DNA of 64,000 nucleotides from Vesta saturnalis (lineage: Eukaryota > Arthropoda > Insecta > Coleoptera > Lampyridae), in assembly GCA_036346205.1 (NCBI GenBank), contig JARFJB010001911.1:1788501-1852500 (forward strand), in the 5' to 3' direction. Made by a program: the position numbers and the translations under genes. Shown in pieces: positions 12,226 to 23,849 of this stretch. The number at the start of each line of letters is the position of its first letter. The first letter of the stretch is position 1. The notes under the pieces were generated by a model. It saw only the letters and a program-made list of their open reading frames with translations. It had not been told where the DNA came from and did not search any database.

Positions 12226-12959
12226 CAAATTTTGTTTTTTTTTCCGTTGTTGTTTTCCACTGTTTGTACTGTGTGGGAGGTGTTATATCTTGAGGGTGGG
12301 GTGTTTTTTTGGGGTTTTTTGGGTGGAGTTGAGTAATTTGGTTTTATTAAGAGTTTTGGTGTTCCTTTGGTTGGTAATTGCGCGTACATGTAGTGTTTTG
12401 ATTGGAGGGTTTAAAACTGTGTGGTGTGTGTGTGTGACGGTGTTTGTTTAATAAAAACACTGCAAAGCAATGAGTTTCAGTGTATTTACATTGCCATTTA
12501 TTATTGGAGTAACAGTATTTCATTTGTGAGAACCTCGTTCTTATCACTTCTTCGCAACAATGAAATTCTACGAACATTAATTGACTCATTTTACACTCTA
12601 ATAATCTTTATAACTGTTTGGAAAGCTTTTGTCTAAAGTTTTATTCTGCATAAAACCAGAGCCTTGATACGACTATTATTCTTGAACTACGTTAATATAC
12701 TTAAAAAACTACAAACTTTGAACATGATTATGCGAACATAACACGATGGATTTAATATTGTATGAATAAGTTAAAAGCTAGTATGTGAAAATAGAAATAT
12801 GAAAATGTAAACTTTCACCATTATTACACATAATAAAATACTTATCTTTTTGGGTTTTTTTAATGGTGTATTTTTATATTATACAATCTAAACGTTTCGA
12901 TAACGCTTAAAGTTACCTTCGTCAGTAGTAATAACTATTAAAATTGTTAAAGATGTTGA

Positions 12960-13017
12960 AACAATTTTGTGAAAGTTGAAAAATTATGTTTTAATTTTTC
13001 AACTTCACAAAATTGTT
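12960..13017. repeat. near-perfect palindrome
   Basis: Arms of 26-27 bases (AACAATTTTGTGAAAGTTGA and its complement) with one missing base and a 4-nt centre. Confidence 0.9.
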
Positions 13018-13018
13018 C

Positions 13019-13130
13019 AACACCTAACGTTAGTGACGCTTATACTATTTTTCGTCCGATGTCGTTTTTTAATTGTTGGGTTGATTTAAGAAAGTTAAAT
13101 TACGGAGTAGTCATGGTTTCCATGGATACA
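13019..13130. repeat. direct repeat, copy 2
   Basis: Second copy of the 12122 sequence, starting AACACCTAACGTTAGTGACG and running into TCATGGTTTCCATGGATA. Confidence 0.7.
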
Positions 13131-13289
13131 AATGCATGAAACATACATCTTTAACAATTTTAATAGATATTACTTTTGACGGAAATTAACTGTAAGTGTT
13201 ATCGAAACGTTTAGATTGTATATAATAAACATACACCACTTTCATATGAAAAATAATAAGTAATGATAAGAACTTAATAGAACTTAAAT

Positions 13290-13480
13290 ATGTAGGGTGT
13301 TTCAGAATTGCACGGTATTATTTTACGTATGTATTTTCTGGCATAAAATAAACAAAAAAGTTCATATAAACATATGTCTCAAATTAATTTATTACCGAGA
13401 TATTGGGGCATAAAAATTTTAACAATACAAGTAGCCAGGGAGACATATTAGATGCTTTAGAATAATTGCATATCGATTAT
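13290..13480. other. possible transposon terminus
   Basis: TAGGGTGTTTCAGAATTGC at 13293 resembles the outer ends of insect Tc1/mariner-type elements (compare ACAGGGTGT at 32.5 and 49.5 kb). No partner end or coding sequence was found downstream. Confidence 0.3.
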
Positions 13481-13832
13481 TTGTTTGATAGGCGATTAAA
13501 AATCTGTCAATTAGTATTAAACATTGTTTGTGAAGGTTACTCATCTGTCACTAGTTTGTGTTTTCGTGTGAGTGAACATGTGTTTCAAGACTCCACCTTT
13601 TGTTCCTTTTGGGTGATTTTAACATATGGCAAAATAATAAAATGGTATTGTTATAATCATTAAATGGCACGGTAAAACCTCAACGAGTGGGGTGATTTCG
13701 ACTAATTTCAAACGTTGAAGGTACTCAATGTTCTTGTTAATTTACTATTTGAAATTTTGTTTCGATGTTGTGTGAGGGCAGTTTTACCACCTTTAATCGA
13801 TGAAACGTCACTGGAAAGGGGGATGGACGTGG

Positions 13833-13866
13833 GTGGTCACGTGGGATCATTTACTCACGTGACCAC
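13833..13866. repeat. 11-bp hairpin with two CACGTG cores
   Basis: GTGGTCACGTG and CACGTGACCAC are exact inverted arms separated by 12 bases. Each arm contains a CACGTG palindrome (an E-box in form). Confidence 0.85.
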
Positions 13867-14004
13867 GCCCCGGTTGGTTTGGTCGCGTATGTTGGGGGTG
13901 TTCTGTTGTAGTGTGTTGGTAATGTTCTGATTGGTCCTTGTTTGAGCCTGGCTTGTGGTTGACTGGAGGGGTGTATTTCTGATTAGGTGGTTTTGTGTGT
14001 TTTG

Positions 14005-14560
14005 TGCCGTCATCTAGTGGTGTATTTTAAAACTAATGAACGTTTTCTGTAATGGGTTGTTGTGTTGTGGTATATTTTTGTTGATGTGGTCCATGTAATT
14101 TTTATGGCGGAAAAACTCGAAATTTGAAATAGTAGTCTAATAATGGGGATCCGATTCCATCTCATAAGAGGGCTAATGGACTTCGAACCTTGTTCTGGTC
14201 TTGTTTTTGGGTCATATTTATTATGGCCGGAAACTTGGTTTGAACAGCTATAGGCCTTCAGAGCTTGTTTCAAGGTCTTTGACTCTGGTCCGGTCCCCTG
14301 ATTGTTTGTAACGACATCTAGTAGTTTATTTTTAAAACAAATGAATGTTTCCTGTAAATGAGGTTGATCGTCGCTTCACCTAGTAGTATTCTGATAATGG
14401 GGCCCGCATATTATCTCATAAGACACCGTTAGGACTCTTAAAATTGACACAAAGTATTAACCCCACTACAGTGGCCCCCTTGTTTCTGTAATTGTTATGG
14501 AGAGAAAACTTAAAGTTCTAATACTAGGACCTCCATACCAAGTCATAAGACACAATTAGG
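14005..14560. repeat. diverged tandem repeats, ~300-bp period
   Basis: CATCTAGTGGTGTATTTTAA with AATGAACGTTTTCTGTAATG near 14010 recurs as CATCTAGTAGTTTATTTTTA with AATGAATGTTTCCTGTAAAT near 14313. 'TCTCATAAGA' and 'TAATGGGG' recur near 14140, 14395 and 14545. Old, decayed repeat. Confidence 0.6.
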
Positions 14561-14689
14561 GATACTGAACCCTTTGGTCGTAGAAACTGTTTTCAAATCA
14601 ACATCAGACTTGCGTCTTGTTTCTGTACCTAGGTTCCTCTAGTTGAAATAAGTTTCAACCTAGTTACAGCCACCTTAAGTCGTAATTAA

Positions 14690-15350
14690 AAATACTAAGG
14701 TACTAAAATTCTTTTTATTTATAAGAAGTGGAATTGTAGAAAAACAAACATTATATAATAGCTTGATTATTTGGTCATTTATAATTAAGCATGTACTGAA
14801 AAACTTATTTACAAAATCAACCATTGGTAAATTAGTCAATCTAAATTACAAACACCTTATGGTATAAAACCCACACAGATCTGAATGGAAGTCCTGCAGT
14901 GTCGTTTTGTTGTAATGAAACTATCTGTAACTCTTCTCCAGGAAGTGTAAATGGTATCTTAGTAGAGGTGGTCCACAGAAATCAAAATACTCCCTGTTAC
15001 CATTCTCGTCAATGTAGATAGTTGTCCAATATTGCCCTGGTTTGTTTTCTGGGTCCGTGTTCACAATACTTGCAGACGGCCTAGGTGCGTGCCGTGATTA
15101 CTGATTAGAAGCACTTACAAGTCGGAACACATTCTAGTGGTTGGCGATCAATTTCAAACATTTCAACACTTGTACCGCATACATCTTTGGAGTTGGTATG
15201 CGTCCAGTCCTGCAATTGTAATGCGTTTTCCAGAGCGCACATAGGTGCCTCGATGTTAAGGTTTAAACAACTATACGCTTTTGCTTCCTTTTGTAATGTT
15301 TTAATCGATGGACAACCAATCTCGTCTAGGTTTAGTATTGGTTTGTTAAA
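14690..15350. other. intergenic stretch
   Basis: No feature recognised. The last 50 bp lead directly into the satellite. Confidence 0.4.
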
Positions 15351-15353
15351 AAT

Positions 15354-18018
15354 CTTCTAGCATTCTAGCATTCTAGCATTCTAGCATTCTAGCATTCTAG
15401 CATTCTAGCATTCTAGCTTTCTAGTATTCTAGGATTCTAGCATTCTAGCATTCTAGCATTCTAGAATTCTAGTTCTAGCGTTCTAGCGTTCTAGCGTTCT
15501 AGCGTTCTAGCGTTCTAGCTTTCTAGCATTCTAGCATTCTAGCATTCTAGCATTCTAGCATTCTAGCATTCTAGCATTCTAGCATTCTAGCATTCTAGCA
15601 TTCTAGCATTCTAGCATTCTAGCATTCTAGCATTCTAGCATTCTAGCATTCTGGCATTCTGGCATTCTGGCATTCTGGCATTCTGGCATTCTGGCATTCT
15701 GGCATTCTGGCATTCTGGCATTCTGGCATTCTGGCATTCTGGCATTCTGGCATTCTGGCATTCTGGCATTCTGGCATTCTGGCATTCTGCATTTAATTCT
15801 AACATTCTGGCATTCTAATTCTGTTTACATTCCCTTAGCATTCTAGCATTCTAGCATTCTAGCATTCCATTCTAGCATTTAGCATTCTAGCATTCTCATT
15901 CTAAGCATTCTAACCAATTCTAGCATTCTAGCATTCTGGCATTCTAGCTTTAGCATTCTAGCATTCTAGCATTCTAACATTCTAGCATTCTAGCATTCTA
16001 GCATTCTAGCAGCGTAAAAATGAGAATCAAAAATGTCTTCTATTCTGACGTTCTGGCGTTCTGGCGTTCTGGCGTTCTGGCGTTCTGGCGTTCTGGCGTT
16101 CTCGTTCTGGCGTTCTGGCGTTCTGGCGTTCTTCTGGCGCTCTAGCGCTCTAGCGCTCTGGCCTCTCGCTCTCGTAACGCTTCAGCGCTCGCGTTCTAGC
16201 GTTCTGGCGTTTGCGTTCTGGCGTTTGGCGTTCTACGTTTCCTGGCGTTCGCCCGCTCTGGCGCTCTATTGCGCTCTTCCTCTGCTCTGGCGTTCTGGCG
16301 TTCTTTCTGGCGTTTCTGGCGTTCTCGCTCTGGCGCTCTGGCGTGCCTTCCTTTTCTCGTTCTGGCGTTCTCGTTCTGGCGTTCTGCGTTCTGGCTTTCT
16401 GGCTTTAAATTTCTGGCATTTGCATTCTAGCATTCTGGCATTCTAGCATTCCAATTCCCATTCTAATTTCTAGCATTCTAAATTCTAGCATTCCATTCTG
16501 GCATTCTGGTTCTGGCGTTCTTTCGTTCTCGTTCTGGCGTTCTGGCGTTCTGGCGTTCTCGCTCTCGCTCCTTGGCGCTTTCCAGCGCTCTGTTCTGGCG
16601 TTCTGGCGTTCAGCGTTCTGGCGTTTGGCGTTCTGGGTTTTAGCTTTTGGCTTTCTTTAGCATTCTGGCATTCTAGCAAATTCAATTTCTAGCATTCTAG
16701 CATTCTAGCATTCTAGCATTCTACATTCTAACTTTTAAAACCCAACATTCTAGCAATTCTAACATTCTAGTTCACGTTCTAGCGTTCTACGTTCTGGCGT
16801 TCTAGCGTTCGGCGTTCTGGCGTTCTGGCGTTCGGGTTCTCGTTCCGTTCTCGTTCTGGCGTTCTCGTTCTTTCCCCGTTCTGGCGTTCTGGCGTTCTGG
16901 CGTTCTGGCGTTCTGGCGTTCTGGCGCTCTGGCGCTCTCCTGGTCTGGCGCTTCCGCTCCCTCCTCTGGCGCTCTGGCGCCTCGCTCTGGCGTTCTGGCG
17001 CTCCTGGCGCTCTGGCGTTCTGGCGTTCTGGGTTCTGGCGTTCGGCTTTCTCTTTTAGCATTCTGCATTCTGCATTCTCATTCTGGCATTCTAGCATTCC
17101 ATTCGATTCTAGCATTCTAGCATTCTGGTTAACCCAGCATTCTAGCATTCTAGCATTCTTCTAGCATTCTAGCATTCTAGCATTCTAGCATTCCAGCATT
17201 CTAATTCTAGCATACTAGCATTCTAACATTCTAATTCTAGCATTCAGCATTCAAATTCTGGCATTCTAGCATTCTAGCATTCTAGCATTCAATTCTAGCA
17301 TTCTAGCATTCTAGCGTAAATGAGAATCAAAGTGTCTTCTATTCTGGCGTTCTGGCTTCTCGTTCTGGGTTCTGGCGTTCTGGCGTTCTCGTTCTTTGGC
17401 TTCTGGCGCTCTGGCGCTTGGCGCCCTGGCGCTCTGGCGCTCTGGCGCTCTGGCGTTTTGGCGTTCTGGCCTCTTCTGGCGTTCTGGGTTCTGGCGTTCT
17501 GGCGTTCTGGGTTCTGGCGTTGGCGCTGTTTCTGGCGTTCTGGCATTCTGGCATTCTAGCATTTGGCATTTAATTCTAGCATTCAAGCATTCTAGCATTT
17601 AGCATTCTAGCATTCTAGCATTTGCATTTTAGCATTTATTTAGCATTTCCTTCTAGCATTCTAGCATTCTAGCATTCTAGCATTCAGCAGTCTAGCATTC
17701 TGCATTCGCATTCAGCATTCTAGCATTCTAGCATTCTCATTCTAGCATTCTAGCATTCTAGCATTCCTGCATTCTGCATTCTAGCATTCTAGCACTAGCA
17801 TTCTTTAAATTCTAGCATCCTAAATCCTAGCATCAGCATTCTAGCATTCTAGCATTCTAGCATTCTAGCATTCTGGCATTCTGGCATTCTGGCATTCTGG
17901 CATTCTGGCATTCTGGCATTCTGGCATTCTGGCATTCTGGCATTCTGGCATTCTAGGATTCTAGCATTCTAGCATTCTAACATTCTAGCATTCTAGCATT
18001 CTAGCATTCTAGCAGCGT
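15354..18018. repeat. 8-bp satellite (AGCATTCT / GGCATTCT / GGCGTTCT)
   Basis: About 2.66 kb of tandem 8-bp units. Variants are sorted in blocks: AGCATTCT at 15354-15650 and elsewhere, GGCATTCT at 15650-15790 and 17870-17955, GGCGTTCT and GGCGCTCT at 16035-16420, 16500-16640, 16780-17045 and 17345-17545. A non-repeat segment of about 40 bp (AGCGTAAAAATGAGAATC then TGTCTTCTATTCTG) punctuates it at 16011, 17314 and closes it at 18014. Translations across it are repeat artefacts. Confidence 0.97.
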
Positions 18019-18049
18019 AAAAATGAGAATCAAAAATGTCTTCTATTCT

Positions 18050-19128
18050 GGGAAATATTAGGAACAGTTTTGAAAAGAAAATCAGGCACTACGTTCAAGT
18101 TTCGTTTGGGCAAGGAGTTTCTCACATTTATTAATTAACGAAATTAAGCTGAGCAACAAAGATCCAACCTTGTAACAAATCCAACGATAAAGCCAAAGGT
18201 TTCATAACTAAGCTGTATTCGTCCGTGTACATTAGTTCAGTTTCCAAAGAGTTCTAACGTTAGATTTTTGCAGCAAAATTGGAAATTTGTCTTTTGCGCG
18301 AAACTGCATCAAAAGTGGAGTTCCATGTAAAAATAATTTTAACTTATTTTACTTATCAAATATTTAGTTAGTAACTAATGAATTTTCATTTTTTTTTAAT
18401 TTTTAGAGATCTCCTTTTAACAACAAAACTTACATTTAGACAATTCTATTATTCCGAATAGAAAAATCTATATGTATAAGTTTTCGTCGCGAATCAAATG
18501 CACTACAATCATTGAGTAAAAAATCATATACTACAACCATTGAGTTTTTTACTCAATGATACAACTTTTATAACTTATTAAGTTAAACTTAACATACAAA
18601 AAATGTCAAAATGTCTATAAATGAATATTTCTATTGCACTACCTCACACACAACCTCGGCTTAAACGTCTTTTTTTTGTCTGTCTCAACTAAAACATAAA
18701 TATGCGCTAATGAAAAACTTTTTCTGTCTACTTATAATACTGTGTCTGTACTTGTGGACGAATTTGCAGGAGAACGAAATGTGTCACTGTCCGAGCTTTT
18801 CATTTTGAATGTCGCTAATGCCGGACCAGCTGAGTTAAAAAATTTTAAACTTTTTAGTTGCTGTACTTACTTGCACACCAAAACAAAATTATAAATAGAG
18901 GGTTCTTTAAAAGGGAGATGCAGAAAATATACCATATAAATCTAACTAAAACTAAACAACGTGTTTATTAAGATTTTTGTCTTTAATATACCTGTTGCAT
19001 ATGGAAATGATGAACTGACTTTATAAAAACAAAGCAATATCATATTATCTGATGAATATGGAAACGGGGATATAACATACTATGTACATCTCGATTGAAG
19101 ATAGTACTACAGTAGGTACATTACCTAT
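18050..19128. other. A/T-rich stretch with one inverted repeat
   Basis: At 18508-18523 and 18545-18560 ATCATTGAGTAAAAAA and its complement form 16-bp exact arms with a 21-nt loop. Nothing else recognised. Confidence 0.6.
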
Positions 19129-20740
19129 AGTAGAACCGGGGCACCATGCGCCATCTTGGATTTTTTGGGGAAAACCCATTTTTATGCCCACGTGGGAATG
19201 TTTTTCACCCTTATTTATTTTCTTTTCGGGGCTTTTCAACCCTTGATGGGAATTTCAATTTTGTTTGTATTAGAATTTTAAAATTTTTTTGTACGTGCTC
19301 ACGTGAGGGTGTATTTAGGTCTTGAGCTTGGGATTGGGGTGCTGGGCAGGACGTTGGCTTCTTTTCAATTTTTCGACCCTTGATAAATTTTTTAATCCTG
19401 ATTTTTTTGGTTGTTTAAAGAGCTGTTCAACCTCTGAAGGTTACAATGTGGTATTCTTTTAATTCCTATCTACAGATTGTAACCTTGAAATTTTATTTAT
19501 ACATTGGGATAGTATTCTAATAAGAGGCCCTAAAACTTGAAACAGGTGTAGGCCTTCCCCCATTGCCGTCTCCTTAATGTAATTTAATCTTATAAAACAA
19601 ATTAACCTTCGGCCTTCCTTTTGGTAATTGTATGGCCAAAATTTTAAAGACAAGTGTACCTTTCCTGTCGTTTGGTGGTGTATTAGTCCTAACCTAATTT
19701 TATAAACAAGTGGGCCTTCGCCCCTGTCCCCGGGGTGTAATTGTGGTCCTAACCTAATTTTATAAGACAAGTGTAGGCCTTCCCTGTCGTTACCCTGATT
19801 GGAAATGGTATGGGGTTAACCTTATAAGACAATTCCCTTCGCCCCTGTCGTTACCCCTGGTTGGAAATGGTATTTGTTTTTTGTAGGTTTGTGGTAATTT
19901 GAAGTAGTATTCTAATAAGGAGGTAATCCTTCTTGTAAGGCAGATATAGGGCTTAATTTGTTGGGACTTCGCCCTTATTGATGTAAATTTGTATTCTAAT
20001 AAGGAGGCCCTATTGTTAACATGTAAAAAGCGCTTGTGTTTCTGACTAAGTTGACCATACACCCTCTCTCTCTCTCTCTCTTTTCCCTTTCTCTTCTTGG
20101 TTCCTCACACCACACACAACACACACACACACACACACAAACAAACAAATTAATTAATTAAAAGCAGATCAATCACAATCAAATCAAAAACCTTGGTCAC
20201 CCTGTTTAGAACTAAAATCCTGTTAGGGTATTGGTATATTTTCGCTCATAATTATGCAATCGAAAATCGCAAAACACGAAAATTGCAAACACGAAAAACG
20301 AAAAATCCAAATACGAAAAACGAAAACGAAAATCCGCATCACGAAAAACGAAAACGAAAATTCGTAAACCGAAAAGAAAAAAAAAACCAAGCGAATTTCA
20401 AACATGAAAAACGAAATCAAAAACGCAAACACGAAAAACAGAAACGAAAAATTACAAAACGAAAACGAAAAACGAAAATTGCAAACACCAAATACGAAAA
20501 CGCACAAAACGAAAACACGCAGACAAAAGCTATCTTAACTATTTTCTATCATTATAACAAAAGAGAGTCTTTACTATTACTAAGTACCATATCCTTCATC
20601 ATTTAAGTTTATAACAGATTTTATGGTTTAAGGTAATACCCTTCCTTTCAATTTAATTGTTTGATCATCGGTTGAAACATTATAACTGTAGTTTTCGGTC
20701 CTACTAAGCACAAAACACCCATCCTTCAATGGCCAATGCA
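19129..20740. repeat. left inverted arm of the Polinton-like element
   Basis: Contains decayed repeats of TATTCTAATAAGGAGGCCC and TTATAAGACAAGTGTAGGCC (19480-20010), short (CT)n at 20062-20083 and (CA)n at 20101-20138, an ACGAAAAACG array (20255-20515) and, at 20530-20740 on the minus strand, the polymerase C-terminal coding fragment. Confidence 0.75.
20530..20740 (-). pseudogene. polymerase C-terminal fragment, inverted copy
   Basis: Minus-strand match to the region just before the polymerase C-terminus (compare 23850-24045 on the plus strand and 62150-61960 on the minus strand): AGTTTAAGGTAATACCCTTC and ATTATAACTGTAGTTTT are shared. It lies head to head with the start of the main polymerase copy. 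Confidence 0.75.
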
Positions 20741-22617
20741 TGTTAACTGATAATAACCGGTGGAGACCTAAAGTCATCACCGACGGTTTAAAACTAATTT
20801 TTATTCAATGTGACTATATTAGGTTTATTGACCTTAATTTCGTCCCATCACGCTCTCGGCATTTCCAAAAACTTTTAATTTCCCCGAGTCCAAAATTTCC
20901 ATTCTCTTCAACACATCCGAGAATCAAAATTACGAGGTCCCTTTCTTGAATATTATTGTGCAGATCAGATGTGGGCTAATGATCGGCAAAAACTTTTAGG
21001 TTCGCACGCGACCAAAGTAATCATGTTTTTAAGATGAGTGAAGAGATTGTGAAATATTGCCTAATGGAATTAAGATTCTCGTTAAAGGTTGTATTAGTTT
21101 CTGGTCCACCTTCCGACCCAAAATAAAGTCGATCCGTTTGAGGAGGCTACTACAATTGCTAGCGCTTGAATAAAGTGTTTCGTAGGCTTTACCTCAAAGA
21201 AAACAATCCCTCATTCAAAAGGCGGGAATAGACGCCCGACAACCAATCAAAGGTCGCAATACAGTGGTTACGTAGGGTTGAACATTCACAGCAAGGGCAT
21301 ACAGCACGCAGGAAAGCTCGTGAATTTAGAACACCTGAAGGCGTTAAGGTCGACGGTTATTGCGCTGGATCAAATTACCGTTTACGAATTTCAGGGTGTT
21401 ATTGGCATGGTTGCGAGGAATGTTTTCCCAACCAGGTAATATTGATCCTTAGCTTTTGCCTTCCATGCTCGCTCGAAACGAGAACACTGCGGCGAGGCTC
21501 CGGTTGCTACGCGAGCGCGGGTATAACGTAGTGGAAATGCGTGAATGGGAATTTAAGAAACAAATACTTGCAAACGATGAGTTAAGAGCATTTATACAGA
21601 ATCTAGGTGACCAAGATGACGTACCTTTAAATCCACGAAACGCGTTTTACGATGGTCGCACTAATGCCAGTAAACTGTATGACGGTGCTCATTATACCCT
21701 ATGTAAATATATATTGTAAGTATCCTGTAGGTCATCCGAGAATTCATGTAGGTTTAGATTGTAAGAACATTTCATTGGACACGGTGAAGGGTTTAGTTAA
21801 ATGTTGAGTATTATCGCCCTCTAATCTCTACCACCCTGTATTACCCCTAAAAATGCATGGCAAGTTGATGTTTTTGTTATGTAGAACTTGTGGTTCTGAG
21901 TTAAATCAAGGGGAGTGTGGGCCAGTGAAACCGAACGCAGTTTCGTTGGGACGTTTTTGACGAGCTGCGTAAGGCTATCACTAAAACTATAAAGTTTTGG
22001 ACGTTTTCGAGATTTGGGGTATGGGGTAACCACTTATAATAAAGCGACGAAACAGGAAGGATTGTTTAGTGGTTACATCGATAATTTCCTGAAACTCAAG
22101 CAGGAATGCTCAGGGTGGCCTAGCCATTGCGACAGAAATCGAAAACCAGTACATAACAGAATATTATGAGAAGGAGAATTCGCCTAGACGCTAATAATGT
22201 TAAGAAAAACCCGGTTTAAGGTACTTGGCCAAACTGATGCTGAATTCTTTTTGGGGTAAGTTTGGTCAATGCGAAAATTTAACTCAGTGCAGTATTGTAT
22301 CTGAGCCAAAATTTCTTCAAAATGTTTACGGATTTCTGGTTTTCAATTATTATTAATAATAATATAGTATTGGTAAATTGGGATAGACCAAGGTGAAGGT
22401 GAATCACAAAAACTATTAATGTATCCATGTGCTTAACGACAGCTCATGGCGTTTAGAATTATATGGTTACCTGGAGAAACTAGACCGCCGCGTTCTGTAT
22501 TATGATAAAGTGTCATATTTGCATTACCTGACGACTGGAATCCAACTTCGGAGATTCCCTTGGTCAGATGACCGAACGAGCTGGAAGCGTATAATAAATT
22601 TATTAAACAACGCCAAT

Positions 22618-23824
22618 TGTAATAACAAAACGTGGTGATGTAACTACTCAATTGTTATGATGTAATTTGAATATTCTAATAAGGTAATAATGAAATTAGG
22701 TAAAATTCTTAAAACACTCATATAACTAATTGAGATACTTACTTTTCATCACTAATTTGTGCCTTTGACTCATCGGTAGATTAAAAACCGGTTCAAATAA
22801 AATTGCTTAATTCCCTTGAATGCTGTTGATTAATCTGCAAATTATTTCCCTTCACTAATTAATAAAAATTAAAAATTATAAAAATATAATGAAATGAAAT
22901 CTCGAGCGCCATGTTGTTTTTTATAGGAACAACAAAACCTAGTTAATGAACAATAATAATTGTTTTGAAAATAAAAGATATATTAACGTGCAATTAAGTT
23001 TATTTGTCCTATTGATGGATGATTGAGAAAAATAAAGTCTTATTACTTTCTTAAAAGTATAAAAAAATCATTAAATAATTACCTTCGTAATTTTTTTAAC
23101 ATGTTTTTAAATTTTGGTTTCATATGAATCGGTTGTCAACTTGGTGATCAGGATAAAATTAAAAATAAAATTTATTACAATTAGAAAAATAATAGTGGTA
23201 AAAAATGGTTTAATAAAAGTAAAATAAATTGCCATTAAAACCACACAAAAAAAATAGTATAGTAGTAGTGCCATTAAAACCATACAAAAAAAAATAGTAG
23301 TGGAATTAAAACCACACAAAATAAAACAGTATAGTAGTAGTGATTAAAAAAAAAAAAAAATGGTATAGTAGTATATTAAAACCACACAAAAAAAATTATA
23401 GTAGTAGTGCCTTAAAACCACATAAAAATAGTACCCTACAAATGTTTTAATTTAAAATATTTCAATTAAAGGTAAACCAAAAATGGCACTATTACAAAAA
23501 TTTAGGAAAAAAACAATTCCACTACAACATTCTGCGGAAGTGAATTAAATGGCTTTATAGTAGCTCCTGTAATTGTCCCCCACGCATCTGCGCATAGAAT
23601 TAAGTTATACGCTTTGCGCGGTTTTAAATGATCAGAATACCATTTTTAAGGAAAAAATTAACTCTTTATGAAAATTTAAACCTAAAAGATATGTACTGAA
23701 ATGCAAATTAAGTTGCCTTTCTCAATCCTATAATGCAAAAACAAAAACTTATATGAAACTAATAAATGAAGGAAAGATCTAAAATTAAAATATAATTTAG
23801 TACAAACGAAAAAGGGTTGTTACA
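22618..23824 (+). mobile_element. solo LTR inserted in the polymerase, copy 1
   Basis: TGTAATAACAAAACG at 22618 and AAAAAGGGTTGTTACA ending at 23824 give TGTAA...TTACA ends. The 1207-bp body shares blocks with the LTR at 43736-44931 (GTCGGTAGATTAA-like, TGCAAATTAAGTTGCC, AAAAAGGGTTGTTACA). AAGCGTA occurs on both sides (22585-22591 and 23824-23830) and once in the uninterrupted polymerase; 26 extra bases lie between the left AAGCGTA and the LTR start. No internal coding part remains. Confidence 0.75.
23205..23435. repeat. minisatellite inside the LTR
   Basis: About five units of 40-60 bp built on ATTAAAACCACACAAAAAAA and ATAGTATAGTAGTAGTG. Not obvious in the second LTR copy, so it expanded after divergence. 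Confidence 0.85.
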
Positions 23825-23849
23825 AGCGTACGGTGAAAACTATAGCTGG

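Larger units (their letters stand above)
12879..13220. repeat. 77-bp inverted repeat with hammerhead-like motifs
   Basis: 12879-12955 and 13143-13220 are inverted copies (roughly 85 percent by eye). Each carries CTGACGA/TTGACGG, a stem such as GGTAAC...GTTATC and GAAACGTTTAGA, facing away from each other. A 27-bp-arm palindrome and the second direct-repeat copy lie between them. Confidence 0.7.

Noticed and set aside
16033..17602. Open frames with WRSGVLAF or PERQNART repeats
   Set aside because: Pure consequence of the 8-bp satellite.
15354..18018. Telomeric array or CRISPR
   Set aside because: Unit is not TTAGG/TCAGG-like, and there are no unique spacers between regular repeats.
20193..20606. 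Lys/Asn-rich 137-codon frame
   Set aside because: Produced by ACGAAAA tandem units in the arm.
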